From assembly GCF_032854445.1 (NCBI RefSeq), contig NC_088298.1:11335504-11399503 (forward strand): a stretch of 64,000 nucleotides of DNA, given 5' to 3'. Each line of letters begins with the position of its first letter. Within the stretch, counting starts at the first letter, position 1. Shown here piece by piece: positions 1 through 11,046 of the stretch. The position numbers and the translations under genes are program-made. Source of the stretch: Liolophura sinensis. Its lineage: Eukaryota > Mollusca > Polyplacophora > Chitonida > Chitonidae. The notes below the pieces were generated by a model. The model did not search any database. It saw only the letters and a program-made list of their open reading frames with translations, and was not told the origin of the DNA.

Positions 1-175
1 TGTTAGGGGTAGTATCTTGAGAAGTTCATGTATTGGACTGAAGTTTTACAGACATACGTGTATGAGAATCAAGGTAAATGTTAGGGGTAGTATCTTGAGA
101 AGTTCGTGTATTGGACTGAAGTTTTACAGACATACGTGTATGAGAATCAAGGTAAATGTTAGGGGTAGTACCTTC
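1..175. repeat. 78-bp tandem repeat cut by the window edge
   Basis: Two consecutive copies of a 78 bp unit (1-78 and 79-156) are followed by the first bases of a third that then diverges. The two full copies differ by about one base (catgta against cgtgta). The array probably continues to the left of the window. No coding potential is seen. Confidence 0.9.
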
Positions 176-376
176 AGCACTATGCTATGATGAGGATGTC
201 TCATCTCTGATGCCTTGTGTGCATATTAATTACCATAAATTACCAAATTCATAACTTCAGTATTTTATGTTTTGAGCTGTTTTGCATTCGTGTGTCTTCT
301 ACCATTTTTACAGATTAGCTATTTGATGGCATTGCTGCCAGATTTAAATATCTGACTATATGCAGAATAAGTATTT

Positions 377-524
377 GGGAAGGTCTGACAGCAGTCTGCG
401 AATGGTCGTGGGTTTCAACCTGGCTGTGCCTGGTTTCCTCGCACCATAATTATATGCTGATTATATAAGTGTAATATCTTTGAGTACGACATAAAACACC
501 AATGAAATAAATAAATAAATAAAT
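377..524 (+). mobile_element. Family A SINE, 5'-truncated
   Basis: Begins at the GGGAAGGTCTG core, runs through the V-like core (diverged here) and ends in the TTGAGTACGACATAAAACACC module and an AAAT tail. The tRNA-like head is missing, as expected from incomplete reverse transcription. Confidence 0.85.
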
Positions 525-705
525 GTGTGAGGTTTGTTGGGAAGGTGCAGGTAGCTTAACACTGTATGGGGGAAAATGGAAGTTTCTGCATGAAAAAGTC
601 ACATTTTATGATATTTATCGGTCTCCTGAAATGCGCTTTTTGGGTTGAAATTTTTGCTCATTTAGGATAGATAGAGTTCTTAAAGTAGTCGGCACAAACA
701 ACAAG

Positions 706-757
706 CACTTTTTATACACAGATGGAAAAAACACTTTTTATACACAGATGGAAAAAA
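706..757. repeat. 26-bp direct tandem duplication
   Basis: Two identical adjacent copies of a 26 bp unit (CACTTTTTATACACAGATGG plus a run of A), at 706-731 and 732-757. It looks like a local slippage duplication. Confidence 0.9.
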
Positions 758-1368
758 CACTGTGTTGTGACCCTCAGTGTAAGTGTCACTTTTGTCATGT
801 TTAAGTGTACATGTGTGATGTAGTTTTTCTATTGCTATTTGTTTTTTTTTTGTTTAATAATGAAGATGGAAAGTAAAAAAAAAAATTGCTTAATATTATC
901 AATTATATATATATGTCTGTATCTCTCGTTTGATTTGTAAATCATAGAAGTTAAATTAAATTAATTTAATATGTAACAGTGGTGTAAATAATGTTAAACA
1001 CGAATGAAGTAAATGCTTGTAAATAAAATGACTAAACTCTCACTTGATTGAAGTTTATAGGTGATCCGCTCGAACAATGGCCTGTGTGAGTACATTATTA
1101 AATTGATGAATGTCGTCAGTGCATTGTGGGTAGATGTCAAGCCTTCTGTTATCCATCATGTTCTGGCTGTGTTGCTTTGTGTGGAGAATGTAGTCTGTGT
1201 GGTGTGTTTGTTCTGTTTTTCTTTGCTTTTTGCCTGTTGTTCGTTATATTTTTATTTCCCTTTGTGAATTACTTACACCTGTTTGGGAGGAGGAGAGTGG
1301 CCAGGGGTGGAGGGTAAGGGGTGTGGGTGTGCGGGGGTGGATTCTTGAGGATCAAAAACAAACATTTT

Positions 1369-1572
1369 CTCTCACCAATGCGGTTGCTGTGAGTTCAAGT
1401 CCAGCTCATGCTGGCTTCCTCTCTGGCTGTAAGTGGGAAGGTCTGCAACCTGCAGATGGTCGTGGGTTTCCCCCGGGCTCTGCCCGGTTTCCACCCACCA
1501 TAATGCTGGCAGCCGTCGTATAAGTAAAATATTCTTGAGTAAAAACACCAATCAAATAAAATCAAAATCAAA
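1369..1572 (+). mobile_element. Family A SINE, nearly full length
   Basis: Starts inside the tRNA-like head (CTCACCAATGCGGT, then a B-box-like GAGTTCAAGTCC). It continues through TGGCTTCCTCTCTGGC, the V-like core GTTTCCACCCACCATAATG and the 3' module to an A-rich tail. Only the first part of the head is absent. The roughly 800 bases before it (525-1368) show nothing recognisable beyond the 26 bp duplication. Confidence 0.9.
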
Positions 1573-2100
1573 CATTTTCTTATAAATGTACCTGTAATAA
1601 TGGTGCATGATGCCCAAAATTTCCCCAACGACCCAAAGGGCCTTTTATAAAAACATTGTTAAAATGTGTTTTATTTTATTTTCATCTTTGGTGATGAAAA
1701 TGTGTATTAGTCCCTGTTAATTTTTTGAATATTTGGGTAAATATTATATGCATGTATATTTCAGCATTTTCTCAAATTCGTCCCAAATAGTGGAACTCAA
1801 AAAGGCACCCAAATTTAAATATGCAGGAGTTGTATTTGGTTCTGTATTTAATATTGCTTTACAGTTTGACAACAGTAAAGGTAAATTGATCAGCTCAGTC
1901 TGTGAAATGCTTTATGCCATCTCTTCCTTCACTCTGTGTTTTTTTCCTGACTGGTACATGTACGTATATCAAGGGTCAGTTCCACAAAACATGTGTTGAC
2001 TTGAGTTAAAATTGGAAATTTTAAACACGATTTAAACACTTATTTTTAGGCCACAGAAACTAAATGATGAACATAAATACATTGTTTATTCATTTATACG

Positions 2101-2155
2101 TATAAGTGAAATATTCTTGAGTGCGGCGTAAAACACCAATCAAATGAATAAATAA
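2101..2155 (+). mobile_element. Family A SINE, 3' end fragment
   Basis: Only the terminal module (TATAAGTGAAATATTCTTGA through AAACACCAATCAAAT) and a short AAAT tail are present. Confidence 0.8.
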
Positions 2156-2935
2156 TTAATCAAAAGTGTATCAGGATGTAAGCCCGGTATTAATATTTGT
2201 CCAGACTAAAGAGCTATTGACTTTGTATTAGGATGAGACTGGTATTAAAATTTAAGCCTGGCTTAACTTTAAGACACTATTGAACAACTGATCCCAGTAT
2301 GTCGTATCTACGTTTTAGGTTTTGGCTTTAATAAGTAAAAAAATCGCTTTGTGGAATTGGCTTCTGCTGCTCTGTACTTTGTTTATAACCTAACGTGCAA
2401 TGGTCATGATATACTATCATTGCTTTCGTTACTCTAGCTCAGTAATAAGTCATCTCGCTCGCTCTGTCCACACTGGACCCTGTAACACCAACTTTTATAA
2501 TAATGTACGGGTAGTATTTCCATTAGGCACTGCCACATTTTAAATTCCTATTCGAAATAACTTCAAAGAGCACACATATTCTTCTAATTTGTGGAATAAG
2601 CTCACAATAATCCTAAATTTTGTAACAGAACTTTAATTGTAAAGTTTCAATTATGCTAGATAAACGGTTTGAAAAATGATAATCTCAAATTTACAGAGAA
2701 ATGTTCATAACAAAAATTTGGGATTGCTTTTATTACATCAGTTGGTTATATTACATTATACAGAAATGTATTACGCTACATTGCTCTTTTATCGCTCGTT
2801 TATCACTCGTTTAGTTACATAACATCATGATACCCAACTCGCATCTGATTCTCACTCTTAACTTCATTCCATAAAGCATGCCCATGTTTTCAGTTTTTTA
2901 TCTTAATATCTCAAAAGAAAATATTCCCTACAACA

Positions 2936-3073
2936 ACTTGCAGTTGTTCCTGGGTATCCCCCGGGCTCTGTCCAGTTTCCTCCCACCATAATGCTGGTCG
3001 CCGTTGCATAAATGAAATGTTCTTGAGTACGACGCAAAACACCGATCAGATAAATAAATAGATAAATAAATAT
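2936..3073 (+). mobile_element. Family A SINE, 5'-truncated
   Basis: V-like core (CCCCCGGGCTCTGTCCAG, then TTTCCTCCCACCATAATGC), terminal module and a repeated AAAT tail. It lies about 150 bases before the putative exon at 3219, so it would sit in that gene's last intron. Confidence 0.9.
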
Positions 3074-3218
3074 TTCCCTGCAAAATAGTGGCATTACTTG
3101 AATTTATCATATAGTTCATATGTATATTCATCTTTTCTTCTTCAGTTATGTAAATAATAATTTTCTGGAAACTCATTTAAAATTCTTTTTTATTTTATTT
3201 ATTATTTTATTTCCTTAG

Positions 3219-3311
3219 GACACTGGAGAGGATGATAAAGAAGCCAATACCACTGGCAGTCAGCCAAGGCTACGTTCTTTCTTCTGGCAAACTGGACTCT
3301 TTACAAGATGA
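3219..3311 (+). CDS. Probable last coding exon of an unidentified gene
   Basis: A long T-rich tract ending TTCCTTAG (AG at 3217-3218) is a good splice acceptor. The exon that follows is open for exactly 30 codons to a TGA at 3309-3311. The peptide runs DTGEDDKEANTTGSQ, then PRLRSFFWQTGLFTR. An acidic stretch followed by a basic and aromatic C-terminus is unlike the low-complexity translations around it. The family is not recognised. The rest of the gene would lie upstream, partly or wholly outside the window; no second exon is identified in 1-3218. The downstream stretch is AT-rich and looks like a 3' UTR. The exon is supported only by the splice signal and the open frame, so it could be spurious. 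Confidence 0.42.
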   Translation, partial: DTGEDDKEANTTGSQPRLRSFFWQTGLFTR

Positions 3312-4187
3312 ATGAACTTCTGTTTTATTACAATGTTTGAAGCCCTATACCAAATTCTGTGGTTTACCTGTGGGCTATGTGCAGTACAGGAGAAAGCACA
3401 CAGGCAATGCGACTGCCATATGGCGCAATTCCTGAGACTGATCTGAAAGGTGCTAAATATTGCTGTAGTTTTTATTCTGTATTTTTGTATAAGTTCATTT
3501 GTCAGTCTTCAACTATATAGTGTGTGATAATATATTTTTACAAATTTTTAAGGTGAACTTTCACAGTTTTCACAAAGGTGCTAAATGTTGTTGCAGTTTT
3601 CATTCTGTATTTTTGTATAAGTTAACTTGTCATTCTTCAGCTATATTAATAGTTTGTGTGATAATATATTTTTTACATAATTTAAGGTAAACTTTCATAA
3701 TTTCTATCTGGAGTATATATATGTTTCAATTCTAAAGCAGTATGTTTTTGTCTGTTTTTGAAACTTGTTAATATTCATCAGTTTTTACAGTGTTAATTTA
3801 CAACACAAATATGTGTACAATGCCCTTGTTGGAATTTACTATTGTTTATCTACTTATCAAACCTGTCATCAGTTTTTGTGCAATATAATTATATGGTCAT
3901 TGTTTACTTAACTTGGTGATTGTATTTTTTATTTCAACTGGCATCTAATATCTGTACAATATCCCACATTTCACCTGTGATATATGCTTGACCATTCAGG
4001 TCACAAGTTCAAATCCAGCTGTCGCTGTTTTTGCTGCGACTTTAAGTCAATAGTCAGTTGGTTAGGTAACTAATGAAGGTCGATGGTTTACTCCAGGCAC
4101 CTCGGTGTCCTTGACCTACGTTTACCCGACAGTTGTGTTACTCATGGAAGCATTCTTGAACATTTCGTTCAACATTGATCTAATAAA
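3312..4187 (+). other. Putative 3' UTR with polyadenylation signal
   Basis: AT-rich sequence following the TGA at 3309. It includes a 128 bp tandem duplication (3449-3576 and 3577-3705). The first AATAAA is at 4182-4187, and it lies inside the tail of a family D SINE. If the upstream exon is real, this SINE may supply the cleavage signal. Confidence 0.35.
3449..3705. repeat. 128-bp tandem duplication
   Basis: Two adjacent diverged copies, each starting GGTGCTAAAT (3449 and 3577) and running through TTCTGTATTTTTGTATAAGT to the AAGGTGAACTTTCA / AAGGTAAACTTTCA motif. Confidence 0.85.
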
Positions 4188-4190
4188 CAA
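3990..4190 (+). mobile_element. Family D SINE, diverged
   Basis: A B-box-like AAGTTCAAATCCAGC begins the copy. The family D core appears as AAGGTCGATGGTTTACTCCA followed by GGCACCTCGG. The end is a degraded module (CATTCTTGAACATTTCG) and an AATAAACAAACAG tail. Confidence 0.6.
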
Positions 4191-4194
4191 ACAG

Positions 4195-4450
4195 ACACAA
4201 ACTACCAATGTGACCAAAAACACAAACTACCAATGTGACCCAAGAAACTACCAATGTGGTCCAAGACAAACTACCTATGTGGCCCAAGATACCAACTACC
4301 AATGTGGCCCAAGACACAAACTACTAGTGTGACCCAAAATACAAACTACCAATGTCGCCCAAGACAAAAACTACCAATGTGGCCCGAGACAGAAACTATC
4401 CATGTGGCCCAAGATGCAAACTACCAATGTGACCCAAGATGCCAGTCCGT
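4195..4450. repeat. Minisatellite, unit about 24 bp
   Basis: About ten imperfect copies of a unit close to AAACTACCAATGTGGCCCAA. The array begins immediately at the tail of the family D SINE, so it may have grown from that tail. Confidence 0.85.
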
Positions 4451-4548
4451 CAACTAGTGAGAAACCGCAAGTTCAAATGTAATTAAGCCATGACTTAAAA
4501 TAAGAATCAGAATTAGTGGTGCTTCTCACAGCTTTTGACGACGCTTGG

Positions 4549-4729
4549 TGAGTGAGTGAGTGAGTGCTTGGGGTTTAATGTAGTACTTAACAATTTTTCA
4601 TTCACATGACGACGAAGGAATCCTTAGAGTGCATGTAATGTGCCTCCTTGTTGCAGGGCGGATTTCCACCGCTCTTCTGTCTAGTGCTGCTTCACTGAGA
4701 TGAATTACCGAAGGCAAGAGGGCGATTAG
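4549..4729 (-). mobile_element. Family B SINE, head-truncated
   Basis: Minus orientation: the TGAG tail comes first, then the reverse complement of the terminal module, the block GAAGGAATCCTTAGAGTGCA, and the body as far as CACTGAGATGAATTACCGAAGG. The tRNA-like head is missing. Confidence 0.85.
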
Positions 4730-4758
4730 TCACATTTTGCCAGTCTTGCATGCTGCAT

Positions 4759-4908
4759 GCCAGAAGGTCTGCAGCAACCTGCGGATGGTCGTGGGTTTCC
4801 CCCGGATTCTGCCCGGTTTCCACCAACCATAATGCTGGCCGCCGTCGTATATGTGAAATATTCTTGAGTACGGCGTAAAACACCAATCAAATAAATCAAT
4901 AAATTAAT
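4759..4908 (+). mobile_element. Family A SINE, 5'-truncated, next to a family B copy
   Basis: V-like core (GTTTCCACCAACCATAATGC), terminal module and AAAT tail. It starts about 30 bp after the truncated end of a family B copy in the opposite orientation, so the two form a compound element. Confidence 0.9.
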
Positions 4909-6376
4909 TAAATGTTAAGATTTGTCAGGTATGAATAGGGCACTAGTTTTCCACAGGATAAATCAATTTCTTTTGAGTATTACTTGAAATACTTCATCCA
5001 GACGTGTTGGACAGCGAGATATTTACCTGTTTGTCATGGCCGTTGTACAACAATGCTTTGAAAGAATGAATGAATGATTATGGTTTTAAAGGGATACTGG
5101 CAGGCTTCAGATATACCTAGCCTAAAATGAATTTTACGAAGGGCAGATTTATTCAAGCGTGACCAAGGCTGCATGGCTTAACCAAGATGACAAAGGAAAT
5201 CCTATTCCCCACTATCAGCCTATCAGCGTCGATTCTGTTCCCTTTGAACACCACATACGCAATATTACAGCGACCTCGTGCATGGTGGAACTCTAGTAAT
5301 GCTGAAGAATGCAGTTCATTAGTGCACATACGCGTATTAGTAGGCATATTGCTAAATATCACAACTTGTCATTAAATATAATGTTTTTGATTTCCGTATT
5401 ACTTATAGGTCTATAATTGAAAATGTTGAACTGTAATGTCAAACCGGTAGATTTATACATGGTTTATTGTTTGGAAATTTCCCGACGTTGCTCTTCACAT
5501 CTTAGTATGTAAATATATGATAGTCAGGTACTGTAGTATATTTGAATACCACATACGTCGTTTAGCCATATGCCGTTAGCTCACGCTTTTGTCTGGAGTA
5601 TAAAGGTAATTGAGTGGCGATGCTCCGTTATTGCCGATCATAGCATGTTGTTGAACAGCTGGGCGCATTGTAGCGGAAAATACCTAGCCTCTTGTCTCCG
5701 TCACACCTGGTGTCTGAACCTACGACCCCACCTATGAAAGTGGTTTGACTCGGCCGTGCGGCTGACCTGTGCGTTTGTGTCTGCTATCGCGAAAGTCTAA
5801 AGGCGAGTCCATGACGCCAGACAGATGTGATGGGAAGTTCCCTTCTAACGTGTATAGAGATATTCATATTCTGGATCCTGCATACCGCACATCAACAAAT
5901 GTGCAATGTGAACGTGGAAATTTCTGTGTAGAGTACAATGTGTTTCCTTCTCTGCTTTTGTTGCTATACATTTGTGAAGGAACGCAGTGGTGACAAACAA
6001 AAAAATCAAAACGAAAAAGTTGCAACCGTTTCGATATTTAAACTAAACTCCAATGGACAATTCAGATCAGGAAAGTCGCGTTCATACTCCAAGGATTGAT
6101 TAGAAAGCACTGTTCGCTGTGGTTTCTGTAGCTTTGGTAAGTCTTTTTCTTCTTTTGATTTCGATTTCGGGGGTGTTGATTTAACCAACAGTGAATATAA
6201 TACAGTGCGATGACGTTGGTGCATGTATGAGGCCCCATTCGTCCACAGCACTTGCGCCTGTTGCTGGTCGTTCAAACCCAAGTCTGACCCAGTAGGTCTA
6301 TCATCATGCGAATGTGTCTGGTTATTTGTTCCACTTCCGTAATAATATTTATTACGGTATCTATTTTCTTTAAAAA
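4909..6376. other. Intergenic stretch, no gene recognised
   Basis: No convincing gene was found. A minus-strand open frame at 6006-6389 (127 codons) has a more protein-like composition than most here (STPPKSKSKEEKDLPKL, then LEYERDFPDL). It runs directly into a family A SINE, has no recognised homology, and is not called. Confidence 0.5.
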
Positions 6377-6519
6377 GGTCCTTCAGCAACTTGGGGATTG
6401 CCGTGGGTTTCCCCCGGGCTCTACCCAGTTTCCTCCCACCCTACAGCTGGCCGCCGTGATATAAGTGAAATATTCTTGAGTACGGCGTAAAATACTAATC
6501 AAATAAATAAATAAATATT
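6377..6519 (+). mobile_element. Family A SINE, 5'-truncated
   Basis: V-like core (TTTCCCCCGGGCTCTACCCA, then GTTTCCTCCCACC), terminal module and AAAT tail. Confidence 0.9.
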
Positions 6520-7611
6520 TTTTTTAAAAACAATGCCCTTGTAGCGACTTCAAGCTTAAGGCGTTTGAATCCATCTCACGTAGGTCCAACCTTGTTAATT
6601 TTGGAAGATCGCACAGATTAACGTGATTAATGATAAAACAACCTTTTAATTATGATTTGTCCACCTTAAATCCAAACATTTTCAATTTTATTCAGTTAAT
6701 AGTTAGAATGGCATGTAAGCCAAACATGACCATTAGCCATGCTGTCATTCATACATAAACTGCCGTACAGTATACGTTACAGCGAATTCCTACCTGCATG
6801 CTTATAGGTATATAGATTAATCGATACACTGTGTGACAGACTCTAATTAAATATTCAAATCGATTCTCTTTGATAGTTCTACACACCTGTCGCTTCGGAT
6901 ATTTACATTTAAGTCAAAGAAAAAATGGGAGAGACCACCAGGCTCCCATACTCTGGGTTCCATACCAGCTATCGCCATTTGGATCGTCGGCGACTTTAGG
7001 CTGTGCAGATAAAGTGTCGCAGTGAGTGAGGTGGCCTTGTGAGATATTTCAGAATTACCATCGTGAACACGGTTTTATAGCCACCGTGGTATAGGGGAAA
7101 CATCGCTTATACACCAAGCGAATATAATGCAGGCGATAAATAAAGTTAAAAAAAAACTTAAATAAAAAGATAAAATATAAATAAAATTAACTCTTAACTA
7201 CGTGTTATATGCTAATCTATATCAAAACGAAAACAAATTTTCGGATACTGATAAGGCTAACCCGTATGCTGCTGCGTTAAATGCTGCATCTAGTGAACAT
7301 TTACTTACGATAACCAGTTAAAATGTTGGAAAAGTAGCATCTGGTATACATTATATGTCATACGACACAGATGATACTGTTTCTGTGTCCGTAAAGTGCT
7401 ACATCAAAGAACCTAAGGGGTAGCCGTCGCTCATATTACAAGATTCATATATAACTTCGCTCTAAAAAAAAAAACTAGCTAAGTGAAAAAAAAAACTCCT
7501 CTCTAGAAAAAAAGGTAAGTTGTTTCTAATCTACAAAACACCATTAATAAGTTTTCCAATATATAGTTAAATGAAATGAGATGATCTCTTGATTTCCCCT
7601 AAAAAAAGAGC

Positions 7612-7850
7612 CATTTGAATACTGATTGATTCACTCATGCGCCCAGAACATACCCTAGCCTTCCAATATCATTCAAAACTGTTGGCTGCTTCTCTTTGCA
7701 AGATTCTGTCCTAATTTCGTACTTTATATACTTTCTTAGTTCTTTGGTAGTTTGTGGTCGTTTTGGGAACTGGCCTTGCGATTATTGACCTGGAAAGTCC
7801 AGCTTCGTTGACGGCTGGTGCACGAATGTCTATTTTGATGCACAGATTAC
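7612..7850 (+). repeat. Family E dispersed repeat, copy 1
   Basis: Matches the copy at 59301-59495 (shared ATTTGAATACTGATT, CTAATTTCGTACTTTATA). More distantly it matches the copies at 32251 and 56311 (GCGATTATTGACCTGGAA against GCGATTATCGACTTGGAA). No terminal repeats or target duplications are visible. Confidence 0.65.
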
Positions 7851-7968
7851 ATATTATTTTACTAACGAAGGCTTAACTTGTGAGAATGTATTGTAACTGT
7901 TAGTCATCCAGGTGAGAGAATCCTAATTAGAGTAACCAGAAGTATAGTCTTTGGTTGAAATTTTTTTT

Positions 7969-8214
7969 GGGGGCCTCCGTGGCCGGGTGGTTGGTGTGCT
8001 AGGGTAGTGGGATTTTTGGAGAATCTCTCTCCCATGCGATCGCTGTGAGTTCGAGTCCAGCCTGTGCACGCTAGTCATGGCTTCCTCTTCGTTTGTACAT
8101 GTTTATGGGAAGGTCCGTCTTTAGCCTCCGCCCGCTTTCCTCTAGCCATAATGCTGACGGCGGACGTATAATAAGTGGCAACAACACGGCGTAAAGCACC
8201 AACAAAAGACCAGA
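7969..8214 (+). mobile_element. Family A SINE, full length but diverged
   Basis: Starts with the family 5' end (GGGCCTCCGTGG), has the B-box-like GTGAGTTCGAGTCCAGCC, a reduced V-like core and a terminal module ending GCGTAAAGCACCAACAAAA. The many differences from the other copies indicate an older insertion. Confidence 0.85.
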
Positions 8215-8555
8215 TTTACATTTATTTATTTATACATTTATGTATTTGATTAGTGTTACTGCTGTACTCATGAGTATATACCAGATTTATAGCTGCTCTG
8301 CTTGGCACTTTTGAGGATATGAACCGCTTTTGATGCACGTGACAATTAATATGGTGTAAACTGAAGGACAATTGCAGGCTATACAACATTACATATGTGC
8401 CCATCATTTTCGTTTATTTATGCTGTGCCATACGATTAAAATGCTCAAGATTGAGTTTTACTAACCATGCTGAAGCGATCGAACAACACAAGTTGTTTAG
8501 TGTTCAAAATGCCATTTATGACACAATACAAATAATAAGGCAAGAACAACTTTGA

Positions 8556-8908
8556 GTGAGTGAGTGAGTGATTGGGGTTTAACGTTGTAGTTTTTCAGTG
8601 ATATAACGACGAAGAAATCCTTAGAGTGCATGTAATGTGTCTCCTTGTTGCAGAACAGATTTCCACCATTCTTTTATCTAGTGCTGCTTCACTGAGACGA
8701 CTTACCGAAGGTAAGTAAGTCTCCCCGCCCGAGCTATTATACTGATACGGGTCAACCAGTCGTTGCACTATCCCCTTCATGCTAAACGCCAAGCGAGGGA
8801 GTTACAACTTCCTCTTTTAAGGTCTTAGGTGTGACTCGACCCAGGATTGACCCTGGATCTACCGCCTCCCGAAGCGGACGCTCTACCAACTGTGCTATCG
8901 GCGCCTGT
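8556..8908 (-). mobile_element. Family B SINE, full length, with 13-bp target duplication
   Basis: A complete element in minus orientation. It has the (TGAG)n tail, the reverse complement of the terminal module, the GAAATCCTTAGAGTGCATG block, the hairpin-like TTACCGAAGGTAAGTAAG, and a tRNA-like head ending GGCGCC. The 13 bp AGAACAACTTTGA is repeated exactly at 8543-8555 and 8909-8921, which defines both ends. Confidence 0.95.
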
Positions 8909-8921
8909 AGAACAACTTTGA

Positions 8922-10622
8922 AGCTAAATTAATGAACACGAGCGATCAGGGAATGCATCAAGGGACAGAACTCTAATGACTATAAATCTTATAAATTACG
9001 TCCCTTTAGTTCTTAAATCTGGAACTCATCCTGTCAAACAGGTTCGACGAGGGAAGCCTAGTGCAACTGAACTAACAAAAACTGAACTTTCGAAACTGTT
9101 CTCCTGATCTTTAAATTTAAATGACATTTTGTTTGAATGTGTCATGTTATGTTGCAGAGCTCATGATTCAAAGCTTAAACGTTTGCATTGTTTTGTTTTT
9201 GTTCCATCAACAACCATCGTATGCCTTAGGCTGTGTTATGTGTGACAGAACGTAGGCTATGATGTTCTCTTTTTGTTTATACAGAGCTCAGGTTGTGTGG
9301 TTGTTAACACTCTAGGCTTATATACATAATACAGTTACTACACTGCTGTTTTCCGTTAACAATATTATCACAGTGTTATTGCTTTTAACGTAGGTTTTAT
9401 AAAATATCGTATTCACGGAAAATGAAAAACCACTGGAGGGTTGTTCAATAATCCGTTTATTTAGAACTAATATACATTTAGTCCTACGTGTACACGTGAA
9501 TAAGGCAGCTGAGATCGAAGGCAAAAAATTGTAAGGACGTCTGTTGTAATGTGATAGAGATAAGGCACATTGAACATATGTCAATCTGTCATATGTAAGA
9601 TCCGACCTTGCGTGTGAAATTTTATTCACATAAAAGTTATAGCTTTTCAAGTCTTAGCTGTTAGGCTACGCAGTCATCATGGCGAACGTGTAGATCTATA
9701 GACCTATATCCCAACCCTCATGGACTTTGTGACATATTAACCAGATCATGGGACACGAACATTGCATGGTGTACGTGGAGTGATATAAGATTAGGCGTGG
9801 GTAAGCCTAATGAAGGGAGTTAAGCACCAGTCTGTACAAGGTAAATTATCAAATAGTTTGCTCCGTCAAAAGGACATTTTCAGAAGCAAATAAATGGCAT
9901 AAAATATTACTTTCGGTGCTGAAACATACATTTGTTCCAGTAAAATATCCCCTTACCTTCCAAATAATCCTCAAAATACGTTCCATATTTTACAAGGCTC
10001 ATAAAAGTGTCCCAATGAGACAAAATTTGCATCTTAGGTGTGAGCGTAATTTTAGGCCATTTACCGTTTGTACACAGTACCGTAGACTTAGCTGATGAGA
10101 CAGCGATTCTATGCATATATTTGCCAACCTCATATACGCTCGGGTTGTTACACGTATACTACATAGTATATCCATTATACCGTTTAAGACTGGGAATATT
10201 AAGTTAATTTATAGTCCGGCTTGCCTTTATGTGCTTTAATAGATATGTATCTTAATGTTATTACCCAGAGGCCATAAACAATACAGGTAGAAGATGGTGT
10301 GGAAATAAGGCTTAACTGTTACTAGTGAGGACTGGCCAGTGTTTTCTTTAAGATTATAGTCTTCATGGCAACACTCAGAAAAGCAAACAAGTAAACAAAC
10401 AAACAAATACAGAATTAATGCCTTCATGTATCTATGTTGCGCACCAAATATATTTGTGAATAAAACACAAGACGTATCGCACAAGGATAACCCATTTTGT
10501 GGTCGGAATATTTACACACATTTTGGTCTTAACTGTTAGACTTAATTTCACTTAAGCGACGGCGGCCAGCATTGTGATGGGGAGACTTAATTATATAGTG
10601 GTCTGTTATATTATAGAAATTA
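8922..10622. other. Intergenic stretch, no gene recognised
   Basis: AT-rich sequence without a convincing exon. A minus-strand scrap of family A lies at about 10552-10586 (GACGGCGGCCAGCATTGTGA). Confidence 0.6.
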
Positions 10623-11046
10623 TATTATCGTACTCGCTTAACTTATGTTAATTTGATCACTATTATATCTGTATATAAACTATGACAAATTGTATTATCT
10701 TACTCACTTAACCTATGTTAATTTGATCGCTATCATACCTGTATATAAACTATGACAAAATGTATTATCGTACTCACTTAACCTATGTTAATTTGATCAC
10801 TATTATATCTGTATATAAACTATGACAAAATGTATTATCGGACTCACTTAACCTATTTTAATTTGATCACTATTATATCTGCATATAAACTATGACAAAA
10901 TGTATTATCGTACTCACTTAACCTATGCTAATTTGATCACTATTATATCTGTATATAAACTATGACAAAATGTATTATCGTACTCACTTAACCTATGTTA
11001 ATTTGATCACTATTATATCTGTGTATATAAACTATAACAAAATGTG
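10623..11046. repeat. Minisatellite, 70-bp unit, six copies
   Basis: Copies start at 10623, 10693, 10763, 10833, 10903 and 10973 with TATTATCGTACTCACTTAAC or a close variant. They differ by only a few substitutions, and the last copy has a 2 bp insertion (gtgtata). Confidence 0.97.

Noticed and set aside
4195-4450. CRISPR-like array
   Set aside because: The units are contiguous and imperfect with no unique spacers, and the window is eukaryotic. The same holds for every other tandem array here.
8813-8908. Possible tRNA gene on the minus strand
   Set aside because: It is the head of a full-length family B SINE, with target duplications flanking the whole element. The same applies to the heads at 18455, 24146 and 41640-41704.
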